Shown: positions 1 to 9,046 of the stretch, in pieces
Position numbering within the stretch: the first letter of the stretch is position 1
Layout: every line of letters starts with the position of its first letter
Assembly: GCF_002812955.1 (NCBI RefSeq)
Contig: NZ_PFXK01000005.1
Coordinates: 124,001-188,000, forward strand
Source of the DNA: Vibrio sp. HA2012
GTDB lineage: Bacteria > Pseudomonadota > Gammaproteobacteria > Enterobacterales > Vibrionaceae
Direction of reading: 5' to 3'
DNA length: 64,000 nucleotides
Position numbers and translations under genes: made by a program
Notes under the pieces: generated by a model
Databases searched by the model: none
Seen by the model: the letters and a program-made list of their open reading frames with translations, nothing else
What the model was told of the DNA's origin: nothing

Positions 1-357
1 AGAATTATTGAGAATCTGGGAGCGCCTAAGCACCCAAGTATCGATCTGCTTAAAAGCATTATTTCCTGTCATCAGGAATTTCTTGACGGATCCGGTTACC
101 CCAACGGCCTCTCTCACTCAGAAATTCCTGTTCCAGCACGAATTATTACGGTGGCAAATGTATTTGATGCATTAACCAGCCACAGACCGTATAAACAGGC
201 TTGTTCGGTTGCTGCCGCACTGCTGGAACTGGAGAAAATGGTCTACAGCGGAAAACTGGATGAAAATTGTGTCTCAGCACTAAGGAATCATCAGGAATAT
301 CTGTTTGAAGTCATTCGGCAGTACCCTGAACACGATCCGAGCAGCAACATACATTAA
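1..357 (+). CDS. HD-GYP domain protein, 3' end only (probably degenerate)
   Basis: The reading frame is open from base 1, so only the C-terminal 118 residues are in the window. The segment DGSGYPNGL followed by ARIITVANVFDAL and RPYK is the C-terminal half of an HD-GYP domain, the family of c-di-GMP phosphodiesterases. Two usual metal-ligand positions look changed. The HHE preceding the GYP loop reads HQE, and the Asp of the usual VaDvfDAL motif is Asn (VANVFDAL). This suggests a weak or inactive enzyme, possibly a regulatory one, but the first half of the domain (HD and first ligands) is outside the window. The gene ends 93 bases from the convergent tad operon and shares a hairpin with it. 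Confidence 0.85.
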   Translation, partial: RIIENLGAPKHPSIDLLKSIISCHQEFLDGSGYPNGLSHSEIPVPARIITVANVFDALTSHRPYKQACSVAAALLELEKMVYSGKLDENCVSALRNHQEYLFEVIRQYPEHDPSSNIH

Positions 358-414
358 TCATCCGAACTTAGGCATTGAGGAAAACTGAGCAGCAAAATCG
401 TTCAGAGAACCGGG

Positions 415-444
415 AGCTCACTAATGTAACTCCGTTAGTGAGCT
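415..444. terminator. Terminator between HD-GYP gene and tad copy A
   Basis: AGCTCACTAA (415-424) and TTAGTGAGCT (435-444) form a perfect 10-bp stem with a 10-base loop. On the plus strand it is followed by TTCTATTATT. It lies between two convergent genes, 5 bases from the OmpA-like stop codon, so it may serve both directions. The minus-strand side lacks a clear U tract. Confidence 0.7.
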
Positions 445-449
445 TTCTA

Positions 450-1112
450 TTATTCGCTGATCATATCCACACGACGGTTCTGGCTTCGTCCTTCTGCTGT
501 TTTATTGCTGGCTATCGGCTGCTCTTCACCACGGCTGACAGCCACCAAATCATCCGGACTCACCCCTTTCTCTTCCAGATACAACTTTACAGCGGCAGAC
601 CGCTTCAGACCCAGAGAAAAGTTATATCCGACAGAGCCGATACTGTCGGTATGCCCTTCAAGGATCAATTCCGAAGCATTCTGTTTCAGTCTGTCGGCAA
701 CCGACTGCAGGATATACCGGGAATCCTTACTCAGATTATGTCGGTCGAAATCGAAGAAAACTCGGGCAAGCAGTTTACCCTGTGCATAGCCCTGAACCTT
801 GGCTTTTGTCAGCAAGTACTCGGCACATTCACTGCCTACACCGGCACTGACAGCTTCCTGAGAAACCAGTTCTATAGTGGCACGATAAGCACTGCTGGAT
901 TCCAGCAGATAAAAAGGCCCGCTAAGCAGGTTGACCTGTTTACTCTGGCCGATGACCACATTCTCTTCCGTGGAGACATCTTTCTGAGCACAGTAATAAT
1001 GTAAAGCCCTGTCTACCTGACTGTCTTCCTGTTCACCGGCATAAACTGAACCGGCCAGTGACGATACAACAACTAACGCAAGTAGCGGAACAGCCTTTTT
1101 GTTAATAATCAT
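450..1112 (-). CDS. OmpA-type peptidoglycan-binding protein, last gene of tad copy A
   Basis: A 220-residue secreted protein with an N-terminal signal peptide (hydrophobic stretch to about residue 25) and a C-terminal OmpA domain (about 110-218). The segment GHTDSIGS carries the Asp, and an Arg follows exactly 15 residues later (KRSAAV). This is the Asp/Arg pair that binds diaminopimelate of peptidoglycan in OmpA-like domains. The N-terminal 80 residues match the paralogue of copy B (ALHYYCA, ECAEYLL) but no domain I know. A good SD (AGGAATT) precedes the ATG, 46 bases after the TadG-like gene. Inference: it anchors the pilus apparatus or the VWA protein to the cell wall. The OmpA domain is certain; the role is not. 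Confidence 0.9.
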   Translation of the reverse strand: MIINKKAVPLLALVVVSSLAGSVYAGEQEDSQVDRALHYYCAQKDVSTEENVVIGQSKQVNLLSGPFYLLESSSAYRATIELVSQEAVSAGVGSECAEYLLTKAKVQGYAQGKLLARVFFDFDRHNLSKDSRYILQSVADRLKQNASELILEGHTDSIGSVGYNFSLGLKRSAAVKLYLEEKGVSPDDLVAVSRGEEQPIASNKTAEGRSQNRRVDMISE

Positions 1113-1158
1113 AAGCTTAATTCCTGTTTTCTATTTATTTAATTATTAATACGTACAC

Positions 1159-2532
1159 TTATTTTAAGTGGCCGATTTCTTCTACGATTAACTGGAGGAT
1201 TTGATCCCGGATTTCATCGAAGTTTTCTGCTTTATAAACATTATCCTCACCAGCACAGTATTTCAGACCCTTATTAGAATAAACGTTATAATTAAATCCA
1301 ATTACAGCTATTTTAGAATCAACGTCACTAATGCCATCATCATCCGTATCATCCGCATCTAATGTGTCTCTTATTTTTTCACACATTTTATATGTGCCAT
1401 ATAAATTTTCTGCAATAGAATTAGACTCGCTGGTATCTATTTTCCCCTTCCAATTTTTATTTCCAGTGTAGTTACCATATTCACCACCATCAGATAATAC
1501 TATCATTAATTTTTTATTATTATTTCTGTTATTTTTAAGAACCTGAGCCGCTCTGATCACCCCTTGGAAAGACGCCGTATTACCGTCCGGGTCAAAATAC
1601 TCAACTGTATTGTATAAAGAACTAACAGAAGTAATGGCATCTGGAACTACCACATAATAATACTCTGGCCTCCATGTTTTTATTATTGAACCTGAGTTAG
1701 TAAACAATCCATTAACAGTTGCCTGATAATTTACAGCTGTTTTATCTTCATTGAAAATTAAGTAATTATTCATATCGCAGCTATGGCCATCATTATCACA
1801 TTCAGCTATTGCTTGCTCATAGGTACTGACACCAAGACTAAAAGGAACTAATGCTGCTGTATTTATATTCTGATTTAGTTCTGATAGTTGACTATTGTAT
1901 TCATCAAGGACATCTAAAATATCCTTGATAACTTTTAATAATCCTTTGTATTTTTCTGTATTATTCCAGTTTTCAGACATCGATCCAGAAAAATCCGCAA
2001 CAAATACCACATCAACAGTTTCATTCTGATATTTTCTGGCTACCGATTTAGAAGCCACATTAAAATTATCACCAAAAGAGAGATCACCGCCAAACCAGGT
2101 ATCATGTTTAGTCTGGGCATTAACCGTATACTGGAAAAACAGCGGATTCGTACTGCTAGTGCTATATGTACAAGTACTGCCAGACGATGAATTACACTCT
2201 TTCCTTTCAATATTAATGGCCGTAATACTGTCCATATCCGTCATATACTGACTAATATAGGCCTTGGCTATCTGCTTATTAACATCACTACCGGAACCGG
2301 CAATACTTTCTTCAGTATCACTGCTACCACCGGATGAACCGTTACCAGAAGTTGATTCCTCATTGCTGTCATTATGCGCAGCAATCGCCAGACTGGCGGC
2401 TTCCAGCGCATCATCCAGCCGGGCACGATCCTGCATGGCCCGAGCACCATCCGTCCCCAGTACAAACATACCAAACAGTACCGGCACCATAAGCACAAAC
2501 AGAATAGCCGCATGCCCTTGTTGTCTCAACAT
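1159..2532 (-). CDS. tadG: TadG-like pseudopilin with von Willebrand A domain (copy A)
   Basis: 457 residues. The N-terminus (RQQG then HAAILFVLMVPVLFGMFVLG) is a pilin-like hydrophobic helix, followed by the DDALEAASLAIAA segment typical of TadG-like proteins. A Ser/Gly-rich linker of about 20 residues follows near position 60-85. A VWA domain fills about 170 to the C-terminus, with a canonical MIDAS motif DFSGS and a distal LSDGG. Such proteins are thought to sit at the pilus tip or tether it and bind ligands through a metal ion. By eye the gene is richer in A+T than tadA/rcpA of the same operon and than its paralogue in copy B, which hints at a separate history or relaxed selection. Starts 2 bases after tadF ends. 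Confidence 0.85.
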   Translation of the reverse strand: MLRQQGHAAILFVLMVPVLFGMFVLGTDGARAMQDRARLDDALEAASLAIAAHNDSNEESTSGNGSSGGSSDTEESIAGSGSDVNKQIAKAYISQYMTDMDSITAINIERKECNSSSGSTCTYSTSSTNPLFFQYTVNAQTKHDTWFGGDLSFGDNFNVASKSVARKYQNETVDVVFVADFSGSMSENWNNTEKYKGLLKVIKDILDVLDEYNSQLSELNQNINTAALVPFSLGVSTYEQAIAECDNDGHSCDMNNYLIFNEDKTAVNYQATVNGLFTNSGSIIKTWRPEYYYVVVPDAITSVSSLYNTVEYFDPDGNTASFQGVIRAAQVLKNNRNNNKKLMIVLSDGGEYGNYTGNKNWKGKIDTSESNSIAENLYGTYKMCEKIRDTLDADDTDDDGISDVDSKIAVIGFNYNVYSNKGLKYCAGEDNVYKAENFDEIRDQILQLIVEEIGHLK

Positions 2533-2534
2533 AA

Positions 2535-3089
2535 CTAACGCCCTATGACCATAGCACTGGACTGAACTGTGGTAAATCCGTTATCCAGCAGACCAGCAAC
2601 CAGATTATCGGTTTCATAACAGAGGGTAACCCGGTATATAGCACTATTCCGTCCCCATGAAGTCACAACGCTTAACTTTGTGTCTGAGTTATTTTCCAGT
2701 TGCTGCAACGTACTGGATACTGTGCAGCCATTATTCTTGGTATACGTCTTATAACCGCTGTCATTCGTTATTTCTTCAACCTGCATAGAAAAATTATTAC
2801 TATTAAAATCGCCGATTGTTCTGTTCAGTGAATTTTTACCAACGGTATACAAAAGAGTAATATCACTCGATTCCAGCGTATAATCTTCCTTGTTGTACAA
2901 CTGGGTTCTTTCTTTTGCCAAACTGACAAGAGAATAAGAAAGGCGGTCTAATTTTCCCTTTACAGAAAGTTTGATAATGATATCGGCACTAAACATCAGA
3001 AGAACAGCAAAAAATGCTCCGACAATAGCAAACTCTATTGAAAAAGTTCCTCTTTGTTTACCCATTGAAATCGAACTGGTTCCTTTCAT
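2535..3089 (-). CDS. tadF: TadF-like minor pseudopilin (copy A)
   Basis: 184 residues from the chosen ATG at 3089. MKGTSSISMGKQRG precedes TFSIEFAIVGAFF, a type IVb prepilin-like junction with Gly at -1 and Glu at +5, then a hydrophobic helix. The rest is a globular periplasmic part with a Cys pair (CTVSS, TLCYETDN) shared with copy B. An upstream ATG at 3104 and an inner ATG at 3065 are in frame. I prefer 3089 because the copy B homologue begins at the equivalent codon with the same GCAGGAAT context. The start overlaps the tadE stop by 32 bases, implying coupled translation. Likely processed by TadV and needed for pilus assembly. Confidence 0.8.
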   Translation of the reverse strand: MKGTSSISMGKQRGTFSIEFAIVGAFFAVLLMFSADIIIKLSVKGKLDRLSYSLVSLAKERTQLYNKEDYTLESSDITLLYTVGKNSLNRTIGDFNSNNFSMQVEEITNDSGYKTYTKNNGCTVSSTLQQLENNSDTKLSVVTSWGRNSAIYRVTLCYETDNLVAGLLDNGFTTVQSSAMVIGR

Positions 3090-3564
3090 ATTCCTGCACC
3101 ACAATTACTTCCCGGGAAAACACTGTTGTATCATCCAGAAAATAAGAAAACATACTATTGTAATCGTATTCAATATGATAAATAGCAATAGCTTTATTCG
3201 TTTCAGACTCACTACCACAGGAAAATTCACCATCAGAATCCGTAGAACAAACATCCGTAATTCTTTCTAACTCACTTAATGTATCTAAATATCTGACACC
3301 GACTTTAAAACTTTCAGGATCGACTAAATCACTGAGCAATGAATCATTGCTCTCGATTATTGATTTAAATGTGCTGATATAATTTTCCGTGTCCTTTTTT
3401 GCTTCCCGCGATGCTTTCGCAATAGCATAATCCCCCACAGAAGAGATATAAGACATATAACTCATTTCAACCCAGGTGGCCATCATTAGCCAGAAGACAA
3501 AGAAACCCAGTGCAAATTCAATGGCTACGACACCTTTCTGGCAGGTTCTAGTTTTTCGTGCCAC
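3058..3564 (-). CDS. tadE: TadE-like minor pseudopilin (copy A)
   Basis: 168 residues. MARKTRTCQKG is a short basic leader before VVAIEFALGFFVFWLMM, a prepilin-type cleavage site (Gly, then Glu at +5) and membrane helix. In the Aggregatibacter tad system TadE and TadF are pseudopilins cleaved by TadV. The periplasmic part has CSTDSDGEFSCG, a possible disulphide loop, and ends IVVQEYERNQFDFNG, nearly the same as copy B (IVVQEYERDKFEI). It overlaps tadD upstream by 17 bases and tadF downstream by 32. It lies in the A+T-rich part of copy A. Confidence 0.82.
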   Translation of the reverse strand: MARKTRTCQKGVVAIEFALGFFVFWLMMATWVEMSYMSYISSVGDYAIAKASREAKKDTENYISTFKSIIESNDSLLSDLVDPESFKVGVRYLDTLSELERITDVCSTDSDGEFSCGSESETNKAIAIYHIEYDYNSMFSYFLDDTTVFSREVIVVQEYERNQFDFNG

Positions 3565-4684
3565 TGCCTGCTCCCTGCATCTCTTCTGGCTGCTCCATTA
3601 TTTCCTCTGGTTCCGGTTCAGTCAGCTCTTGCAATTCTGATGCTTCATCTGTCACTTGTTCGTTATTTTCAGTGACTTCTTCCGCCTGCTGAATATAATT
3701 TTCCAGCATCAGTGCCAGCATTTCTTCACTGTCAGACAAGCCTCTTTTTTCCTCAGAAACCGGTTGTTGGTTTTCTTCCCCAATAAGTGACACACTCTCC
3801 GCCCCGGGTTGTTCTGTTTCAGATATTTCCTTAAGTTCAGCAGTTTCTGTTTTCACTTCAGGAGTCATCACTTCAGGCTGTGGTACCACCTTCTTCGCGA
3901 TATTGTCGGAGGCTTTCAGGCCAATAAACACCCTCTGAATGTCACCTGCTGTATAGTCCTGTTTTTTCAAAATATCTTCCACTGCCTGATAATTGCCCAG
4001 TTTGGTATAAGCAACGACCAGATTAGAAGCGACCTTCTCATCTGCCTGACCTTTCATATACAATGGTTGCAGCTTCTCAACCACCGCCTGATAATCTCCC
4101 TCAATCAGATCCAGTACCGCCAGATTATTTTTCACGATAACATCATCGTAATAATGGCTACGGGCCTGATTAAAGAAAGCTCTGGCCTCAACAAAATGAC
4201 CACCTTCCGCCTGGATCAGCCCCATCAGGTTCTCTGCTTCCGGATAATTGCTTTTTGTCGCTAGTGCCTGATTCGCCTGTTCCGCTGCTTCACCCAGCTT
4301 TCCCTGAGCCAGTAATACCTTAGCCCGCAGAAAATGGATTTTTGCCTGCATATCCACAGTATTCTTAATCGATTCGGGCTTCTGCTTATGATCAGTCTGC
4401 TGGTCCGCTGACGGAAATTGACTCAGATGAAAATCCGCTGAGTCATAATCTTTCTGAGCAAGATACGCCTCTATCAGGCTGACCCTGACGTCCTGATCAT
4501 CTTTTTCTTTTAACCGGTTTTTATACAACTGAATAAGCTGTTCGCGGTTTTTAGCCTGGATCAGCAGGGTTTCTTTCGATTCGAACGAAGACTTCTCTGC
4601 CCGCTCTTTCTGGCTTGAAGATGTTGTTGTGGCACAACCGGTCAGTGCCAGCAGTATCAAGAAAATAGAGACGGTTTTCTGCAT
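3548..4684 (-). CDS. tadD: TadD-like TPR lipoprotein with acidic tail (copy A)
   Basis: 378 residues. The N-terminus MQKTVSIFLILLALTGC is a lipoprotein signal with lipobox LTGC. Helical TPR-like repeats cover about 45-255, including NYPEAENLMGLIQAE and YYDDVIVKNNLAVLDLIEGDY, as expected for TadD, a pilotin-like assembly factor. After about residue 260 comes a long tail of roughly 110 residues, very rich in Glu, Pro and Gln and probably disordered. The copy B homologue stops after 279 residues and lacks most of this tail. The tail's function is unknown; it could bind another machine component and keep the two systems apart. Overlaps tadC by one base and tadE by 17. Confidence 0.85.
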   Translation of the reverse strand: MQKTVSIFLILLALTGCATTTSSSQKERAEKSSFESKETLLIQAKNREQLIQLYKNRLKEKDDQDVRVSLIEAYLAQKDYDSADFHLSQFPSADQQTDHKQKPESIKNTVDMQAKIHFLRAKVLLAQGKLGEAAEQANQALATKSNYPEAENLMGLIQAEGGHFVEARAFFNQARSHYYDDVIVKNNLAVLDLIEGDYQAVVEKLQPLYMKGQADEKVASNLVVAYTKLGNYQAVEDILKKQDYTAGDIQRVFIGLKASDNIAKKVVPQPEVMTPEVKTETAELKEISETEQPGAESVSLIGEENQQPVSEEKRGLSDSEEMLALMLENYIQQAEEVTENNEQVTDEASELQELTEPEPEEIMEQPEEMQGAGSGTKN

Positions 4685-5586
4685 CAGTTCATCAACCTCA
4701 TCACACCGGGAGCCGCGATCAGTATCACTATCGGGATCATAATAAACAGGATTAGCGGTACCGACATCTTGGCCGATAACTTACCGATCTTTTCTTCCAT
4801 CCCCAGCATCTGTACTTGACGAATATCCACCGCCAAGGTGGTCAGAACGCTGTATATGGAAGATCCGTATTGCAGACTCTGGTTCAGTGTCATAACAAAA
4901 CTACGAATTTCCGTTGTAGGAACCCGCTTATACAGTTCATCCAAAGCTTTCTCCATACCGACAATCTGCGCCCGTTCCGTGGTTCGTTTGAGCATATAAG
5001 CCAGATCCCGGTCAAAACTGATCATCTCCTGAGTCAGATAACTCATCGCCGCTTCAATAGTCATCCCTGTCTGCACACAGACTCCCATCAAATCCAGCAG
5101 ATAGGGTAATTGCCCGGATAGTTTCCGCCGGAGATGCCGGGTTCTCTGTGCCAGATACATATCCGGAAGAAGAATACTGACGACCAGCCAGCCACCCATA
5201 ATGGGGAGCAGTTTTAGTAATGGATACCCCATGCTTACACCTGCCATGGCAATGGCAGCCAGCCCTAAAATCATAACGCCGTACTTAACCGGCATCAGAA
5301 GATGGGCATAACGGGTATCGTAAAAGCCTGCAGCAATAAATTTATCGCCAATATCCGATTCAGACGTAGAGAACAGTCCGGTGACGTATTTGCCGAGAGC
5401 GAGCATCCACGCCTTCTCCTGCTGGCTGTCTTCACTCTCCCGAATCCCAAAGCGACGCAGAACACTCTGCCGCCGATACTGTTCTACAGCAATATAAACC
5501 ACCACGCTAAAGCCAATCAGCAATAGCCATAGTGCAACAATGGCCTGAATATTCCCTTGCTGAATAAGCCGCAGAATCGCTTCCAT
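4684..5586 (-). CDS. tadC: TadC inner-membrane platform protein (copy A)
   Basis: 300 residues with a GspF/T2SF domain and several membrane segments: one near 15-33, a pair around 100-145, and one at the C-terminus (PLILFIMIPIVILIAAPG). Conserved cytoplasmic segments LPYLLDLMGVCVQTGMTIEAAMSYL and MTLNQSLQYGSSIY are nearly the same in copy B. TadB and TadC form the membrane platform on which the TadA ATPase acts. The start overlaps the tadB stop at base 5586 and its end overlaps tadD, so translation of tadB-tadC-tadD is probably coupled. Confidence 0.92.
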   Translation of the reverse strand: MEAILRLIQQGNIQAIVALWLLLIGFSVVVYIAVEQYRRQSVLRRFGIRESEDSQQEKAWMLALGKYVTGLFSTSESDIGDKFIAAGFYDTRYAHLLMPVKYGVMILGLAAIAMAGVSMGYPLLKLLPIMGGWLVVSILLPDMYLAQRTRHLRRKLSGQLPYLLDLMGVCVQTGMTIEAAMSYLTQEMISFDRDLAYMLKRTTERAQIVGMEKALDELYKRVPTTEIRSFVMTLNQSLQYGSSIYSVLTTLAVDIRQVQMLGMEEKIGKLSAKMSVPLILFIMIPIVILIAAPGVMRLMN

Positions 5587-6506
5587 TATCCGACTCCCTT
5601 CATCAGACCCCAGACAATACTGATGCCGATAAATTCACTGACCAGTACATAGTAAAGAATCGGGCGTCCGGCCGGATCAAACATAACAAACTCGTAATTT
5701 TCCGGGGAAATGTACTGCATCAGAACCAAAAAAATACAGGGAATTGCCGCTACGATCTTTGCCGACATACGGGCTTCTGCCGTTAATGCATATTTCTTTT
5801 TATCTATGGCCCGGGCATCAAACATCAGACGGTTAAGCCGGGTCATGACATCTTTAAGCTGTCCACCCCGGTTCATATTGGCTCGTAAAGTGATCACAAA
5901 GAAATAAAATGACGGATAAGGAAAACGCTTACAGGAACGTTTAAATACTTCATCCGGGGTATCCCCCATTTGCAGTTTCTGCCCCATCTTTTTAAATTCG
6001 GCTCCCACTTCACCATCCAGCGTATTTCCAACATAAATGATGGCATGCATGATACTTTCACCGGAAGAAACCGCACTGGCCAGAATATTCAGTGCATCCG
6101 GAAAAGCATCTTCAAACCGGTTCCTTTCCCTTTTCTGCAGCCAGTTATAGCCCAAAAACAGCCCCATCAGGAACACGATAACCACCACCAGAAAAACATT
6201 ACCGCGGATAAATCGCTGATTAATCTCCAGCCCTGCAAACACAAGGAGCCCCATAAAGACCACCATTTTTACAGCGGCAAAACGTCCTAACTGTTTTCCC
6301 AGGTTGTCTTTTCTGTCCAGCAGCTTCTGCCATCGGCTACGCTCTGTCAGTGTACTGAAATTCACCGCCTGTTCATCGTTACTCAGTGAATAGACAAGAA
6401 CTGTTCTGTTGTACTCTTCCAGATAATTATGCTTTTTCTTTTTGCCGGACAATGCCGTAAAACACAACAACACTCCACCGGCAAATAAAGCCAGATACAT
6501 AATCAT
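5586..6506 (-). CDS. tadB: TadB inner-membrane platform protein (copy A)
   Basis: 306 residues. An N-terminal membrane segment (3-19) and a pair near 82-125 precede a T2SF domain with FPDALNILASAVSSGESIMHAI and GDTPDEVFKRSCKRFPYPSF. A final membrane helix lies near the C-terminus (YYVLVSEFIGISIVWGLMKGVG). It belongs to the TadB family, partner of TadC in the inner-membrane platform of Flp pili. Overlaps tadA by 4 bases. The copy B protein is similar along its full length. Confidence 0.92.
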   Translation of the reverse strand: MIMYLALFAGGVLLCFTALSGKKKKHNYLEEYNRTVLVYSLSNDEQAVNFSTLTERSRWQKLLDRKDNLGKQLGRFAAVKMVVFMGLLVFAGLEINQRFIRGNVFLVVVIVFLMGLFLGYNWLQKRERNRFEDAFPDALNILASAVSSGESIMHAIIYVGNTLDGEVGAEFKKMGQKLQMGDTPDEVFKRSCKRFPYPSFYFFVITLRANMNRGGQLKDVMTRLNRLMFDARAIDKKKYALTAEARMSAKIVAAIPCIFLVLMQYISPENYEFVMFDPAGRPILYYVLVSEFIGISIVWGLMKGVG

Positions 6507-7786
6507 ATATTCCCCCTCGCCTGAAACAGGGAATTCAGTTGATCACTGAGGCCAAAAAAGCGGGCTTTTTCCACCAGCACAGAACGTTTCATCAGACCTG
6601 CCGTAATAAAATTACCTTCAACTTTTTCTGCGCCCGGATGCACCATCTCCGGCTTAAAGCGGAATATCTCTTCCATTACCACACTAGAGCCTTCCAGACC
6701 CACCACTTCTGTAATACTCATCACTTTACGGCTGCCGTCATGCAAGCGGCTGATCTGAATAATCAGATCAACGGCACTGACAATGGTGCGGCGAATCGCT
6801 TCCAAAGGCAGATTACTGGTTGCCATCATTACCATCGCTTCCACACGAGCCAGTGCATCGCGTGGCGTATTGGCGTGCAGGGTAGACATAGAACCATCGT
6901 GCCCCGTGTTCATCGCCTGTAGCATTTCGAAAGCTTCACCACCACGGCACTCCCCGACAATAATCCGATCCGGACGCATACGCAGGGAGTTGATAACCAG
7001 ATCCCGCTGGTGAATGGCTCCGGTATTCTCGATCCCGGCATTCCGGGTTTCCAGACGCACAACGTGAGGCTGAAGCAGTTTCAGTTCTGCTGCATCCTCA
7101 ATCGTTACAATCCGTTCTTTGTCCGAGATAAACTGTGACAAAGCATTCAGCATCGTGGTTTTGCCCGAACCCGTACCACCGGAAATCAGGATATTAAGGC
7201 GGCAGCGGGAAGCAATCATCAATAACTGAGCCATCTCCGGGCTCATCGCGCCGAATTCAACCAGCTTGGTAAAATCAATCGACTGTTTCTTAAACTTACG
7301 GATCGAGATAGAGGTTCCGTCAATAGCAATCGGCGGAATAACAATATTCACCCGGCTGCCGTCGGCAAGACGCGCATCGCAAAGAGGCTGAGAATCGTCC
7401 ACCCGACGCCCCACCCGGCTGGCAATACGCTTGGCAATCTCCAGCACTTGGGCCTCATCAACAAAGTTGACCTTTACTTTTTCAACCAGACCGCCACGCT
7501 CAACAAATACATTTTCATGCCCGTTAATCATGATGTCCGTAATCGATTCATCTTCCATCAGCGGCTGTAAAGGCCCCAAGCCCTGCAGTTCATCCACCAG
7601 ACTTTTTACATATTCATTACGCAACAGAGCTGGCACCGGAAGAGAATCCTTCTCCACCAGCATATCAACGGCTTTGGAAAGCTGCTGAGCCAGTTGGTCT
7701 GAAGTCAGGCGATTGATCACCTCGGGATCAAGGGCATCAAAAATCTGACGTCTTAAACTGATATATGTCTGTTTTGCATCACTCAT
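6503..7786 (-). CDS. tadA: TadA/CpaF secretion ATPase (copy A)
   Basis: 427 residues, normal for the family. Motifs seen: Walker A GGTGSGKT (203-210), Asp box [10 protein letters not shown] (226-235), Walker B region [11 protein letters not shown] (274-284) and His box [14 protein letters not shown] (293-306). The N-terminal domain (about 1-150) with [16 protein letters not shown] matches CpaF/TadA. The enzyme is a cytoplasmic hexamer that drives Flp pilus extension, and in some species retraction as well. Copy B has the same length and long identical stretches. It lies 24 bases after tadZ and overlaps tadB by 4 bases. Confidence 0.96.
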   Translation of the reverse strand: MSDAKQTYISLRRQIFDALDPEVINRLTSDQLAQQLSKAVDMLVEKDSLPVPALLRNEYVKSLVDELQGLGPLQPLMEDESITDIMINGHENVFVERGGLVEKVKVNFVDEAQVLEIAKRIASRVGRRVDDSQPLCDARLADGSRVNIVIPPIAIDGTSISIRKFKKQSIDFTKLVEFGAMSPEMAQLLMIASRCRLNILISGGTGSGKTTMLNALSQFISDKERIVTIEDAAELKLLQPHVVRLETRNAGIENTGAIHQRDLVINSLRMRPDRIIVGECRGGEAFEMLQAMNTGHDGSMSTLHANTPRDALARVEAMVMMATSNLPLEAIRRTIVSAVDLIIQISRLHDGSRKVMSITEVVGLEGSSVVMEEIFRFKPEMVHPGAEKVEGNFITAGLMKRSVLVEKARFFGLSDQLNSLFQARGNI

Positions 7787-7810
7787 GATAACGGCTACCT
7801 GTCATTGTCA

Positions 7811-9046
7811 CTACTTACGTGAAAAAAGGCGAAAACTCGCTTCTTTTTCCTCATCTTCACCAACAATCAGAGAAGCCAGACGCTGTAACGCCTTAGAGGC
7901 TTTACCCTTTTGCTGACTGATCCTGTTGTTGTTCAGAATCATAGCATCTAGTTTTTTCACATAAGGAATCACAACATCAATTTTTTGATGCAAATATTTT
8001 TCTGCTTCCTGAAGGGTTACCGTAGCCGCATTCTGAGGGATGGTGTAGTTCATCACAGTAAACAGACGCAACGGTGTCTCCGGGTTTTTTATACCTGCAA
8101 GCTGCTGCCGGATCCGGGCGGCTTCCCTCAAACCGGAAACTGTCGGCGGAAAAATCAGAATAATGCAGTCGGAGGCCAGGGTAATTTCTTCCTGGTTAAC
8201 GGTCTGCCGGACAACGGAGGACATATCATCAATAATAAAGTTTACATCCCCGGCCACCTGTTCAACGACAGCTCGGGTATATTCTTTAATATCACTGCAT
8301 CCCATTCCCTGAGAGGTAAGAGACAGCACAGACAACATTTTGGTATGTTTGGTAATCAGACTCTGGGCAGAACTGTTATCAAGAGCGGATGAAAATGATC
8401 CCGGCCGGACATCCCGTTTTTCAAACTGAGTCATACCCAGCATAATGTCGATATTGCCGCCCAGATAATCATGGTCAACCAGCAGACAGGATGAACGTTT
8501 ATTTTCAGAAAGCAGATGGGCAATTTCGGTACTGAGCATAGTTGTTCCCACACCACCTTTACACCCTAACACGCTAATATTTTTGGCTTTACGACGCTGC
8601 CCCAGTCCCCGGTTACGGTGACGGTTTTCATGTACGCTGATAACGAATTCAATCAGTTCATGTTTGGTGATCGGCCAGAACAGATAATAAAATCCCATCT
8701 GTTTAAGGTTACGAATCGTAGAGATCGCATCTTCACTGCCAATAACAATAACCGAAGCATCATTCGGCAGCAGATGGCCGATTCTTTCGGCATCCGTTGT
8801 AACGTCCTGACTTTCATTCAGCTCAATGATCACGATCTCAATATTTTCATGCCGGACATGGTCTTTGATCTGTTCATCGCTGTTCTGCAGCAGAACCGGT
8901 GTTACCAGTCCTTCAAAACGATAGGCTTCTTTGACCAGAGAACGGCACGTTTCCGTCTGGAAAAAAAGAACCGATGTGATTTCCTGCTGCTGTTCAGGTT
9001 CCGCTTCACCGGAACCTTTTTTAAGGATATCGACTAAGTCAAACAC
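7811..9046 (-). CDS. tadZ: TadZ/CpaE ParA-like localisation ATPase (copy A)
   Basis: 411 residues. Residues about 25-140 form a receiver-like domain typical of TadZ, followed by a ParA/MinD-type ATPase with a deviant Walker A KGGVGTT (163-169) and the switch segment SCLLVDHDYLGGNIDIMLG. TadZ places the Tad machine at a cell pole. The start codon is GTG at 9046, one base from the rcpB stop, with GGTAAG upstream. The copy B homologue begins with ATG and the same MFDLVDILKK. Confidence 0.93.
   Translation of the reverse strand: MFDLVDILKKGSGEAEPEQQQEITSVLFFQTETCRSLVKEAYRFEGLVTPVLLQNSDEQIKDHVRHENIEIVIIELNESQDVTTDAERIGHLLPNDASVIVIGSEDAISTIRNLKQMGFYYLFWPITKHELIEFVISVHENRHRNRGLGQRRKAKNISVLGCKGGVGTTMLSTEIAHLLSENKRSSCLLVDHDYLGGNIDIMLGMTQFEKRDVRPGSFSSALDNSSAQSLITKHTKMLSVLSLTSQGMGCSDIKEYTRAVVEQVAGDVNFIIDDMSSVVRQTVNQEEITLASDCIILIFPPTVSGLREAARIRQQLAGIKNPETPLRLFTVMNYTIPQNAATVTLQEAEKYLHQKIDVVIPYVKKLDAMILNNNRISQQKGKASKALQRLASLIVGEDEEKEASFRLFSRK

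Noticed and set aside
375..1004. 209-codon plus-strand frame opposite the OmpA-like gene
   Set aside because: It is the complement of a clear OmpA-domain gene, has no SD or recognisable protein, and crosses the terminator hairpin.
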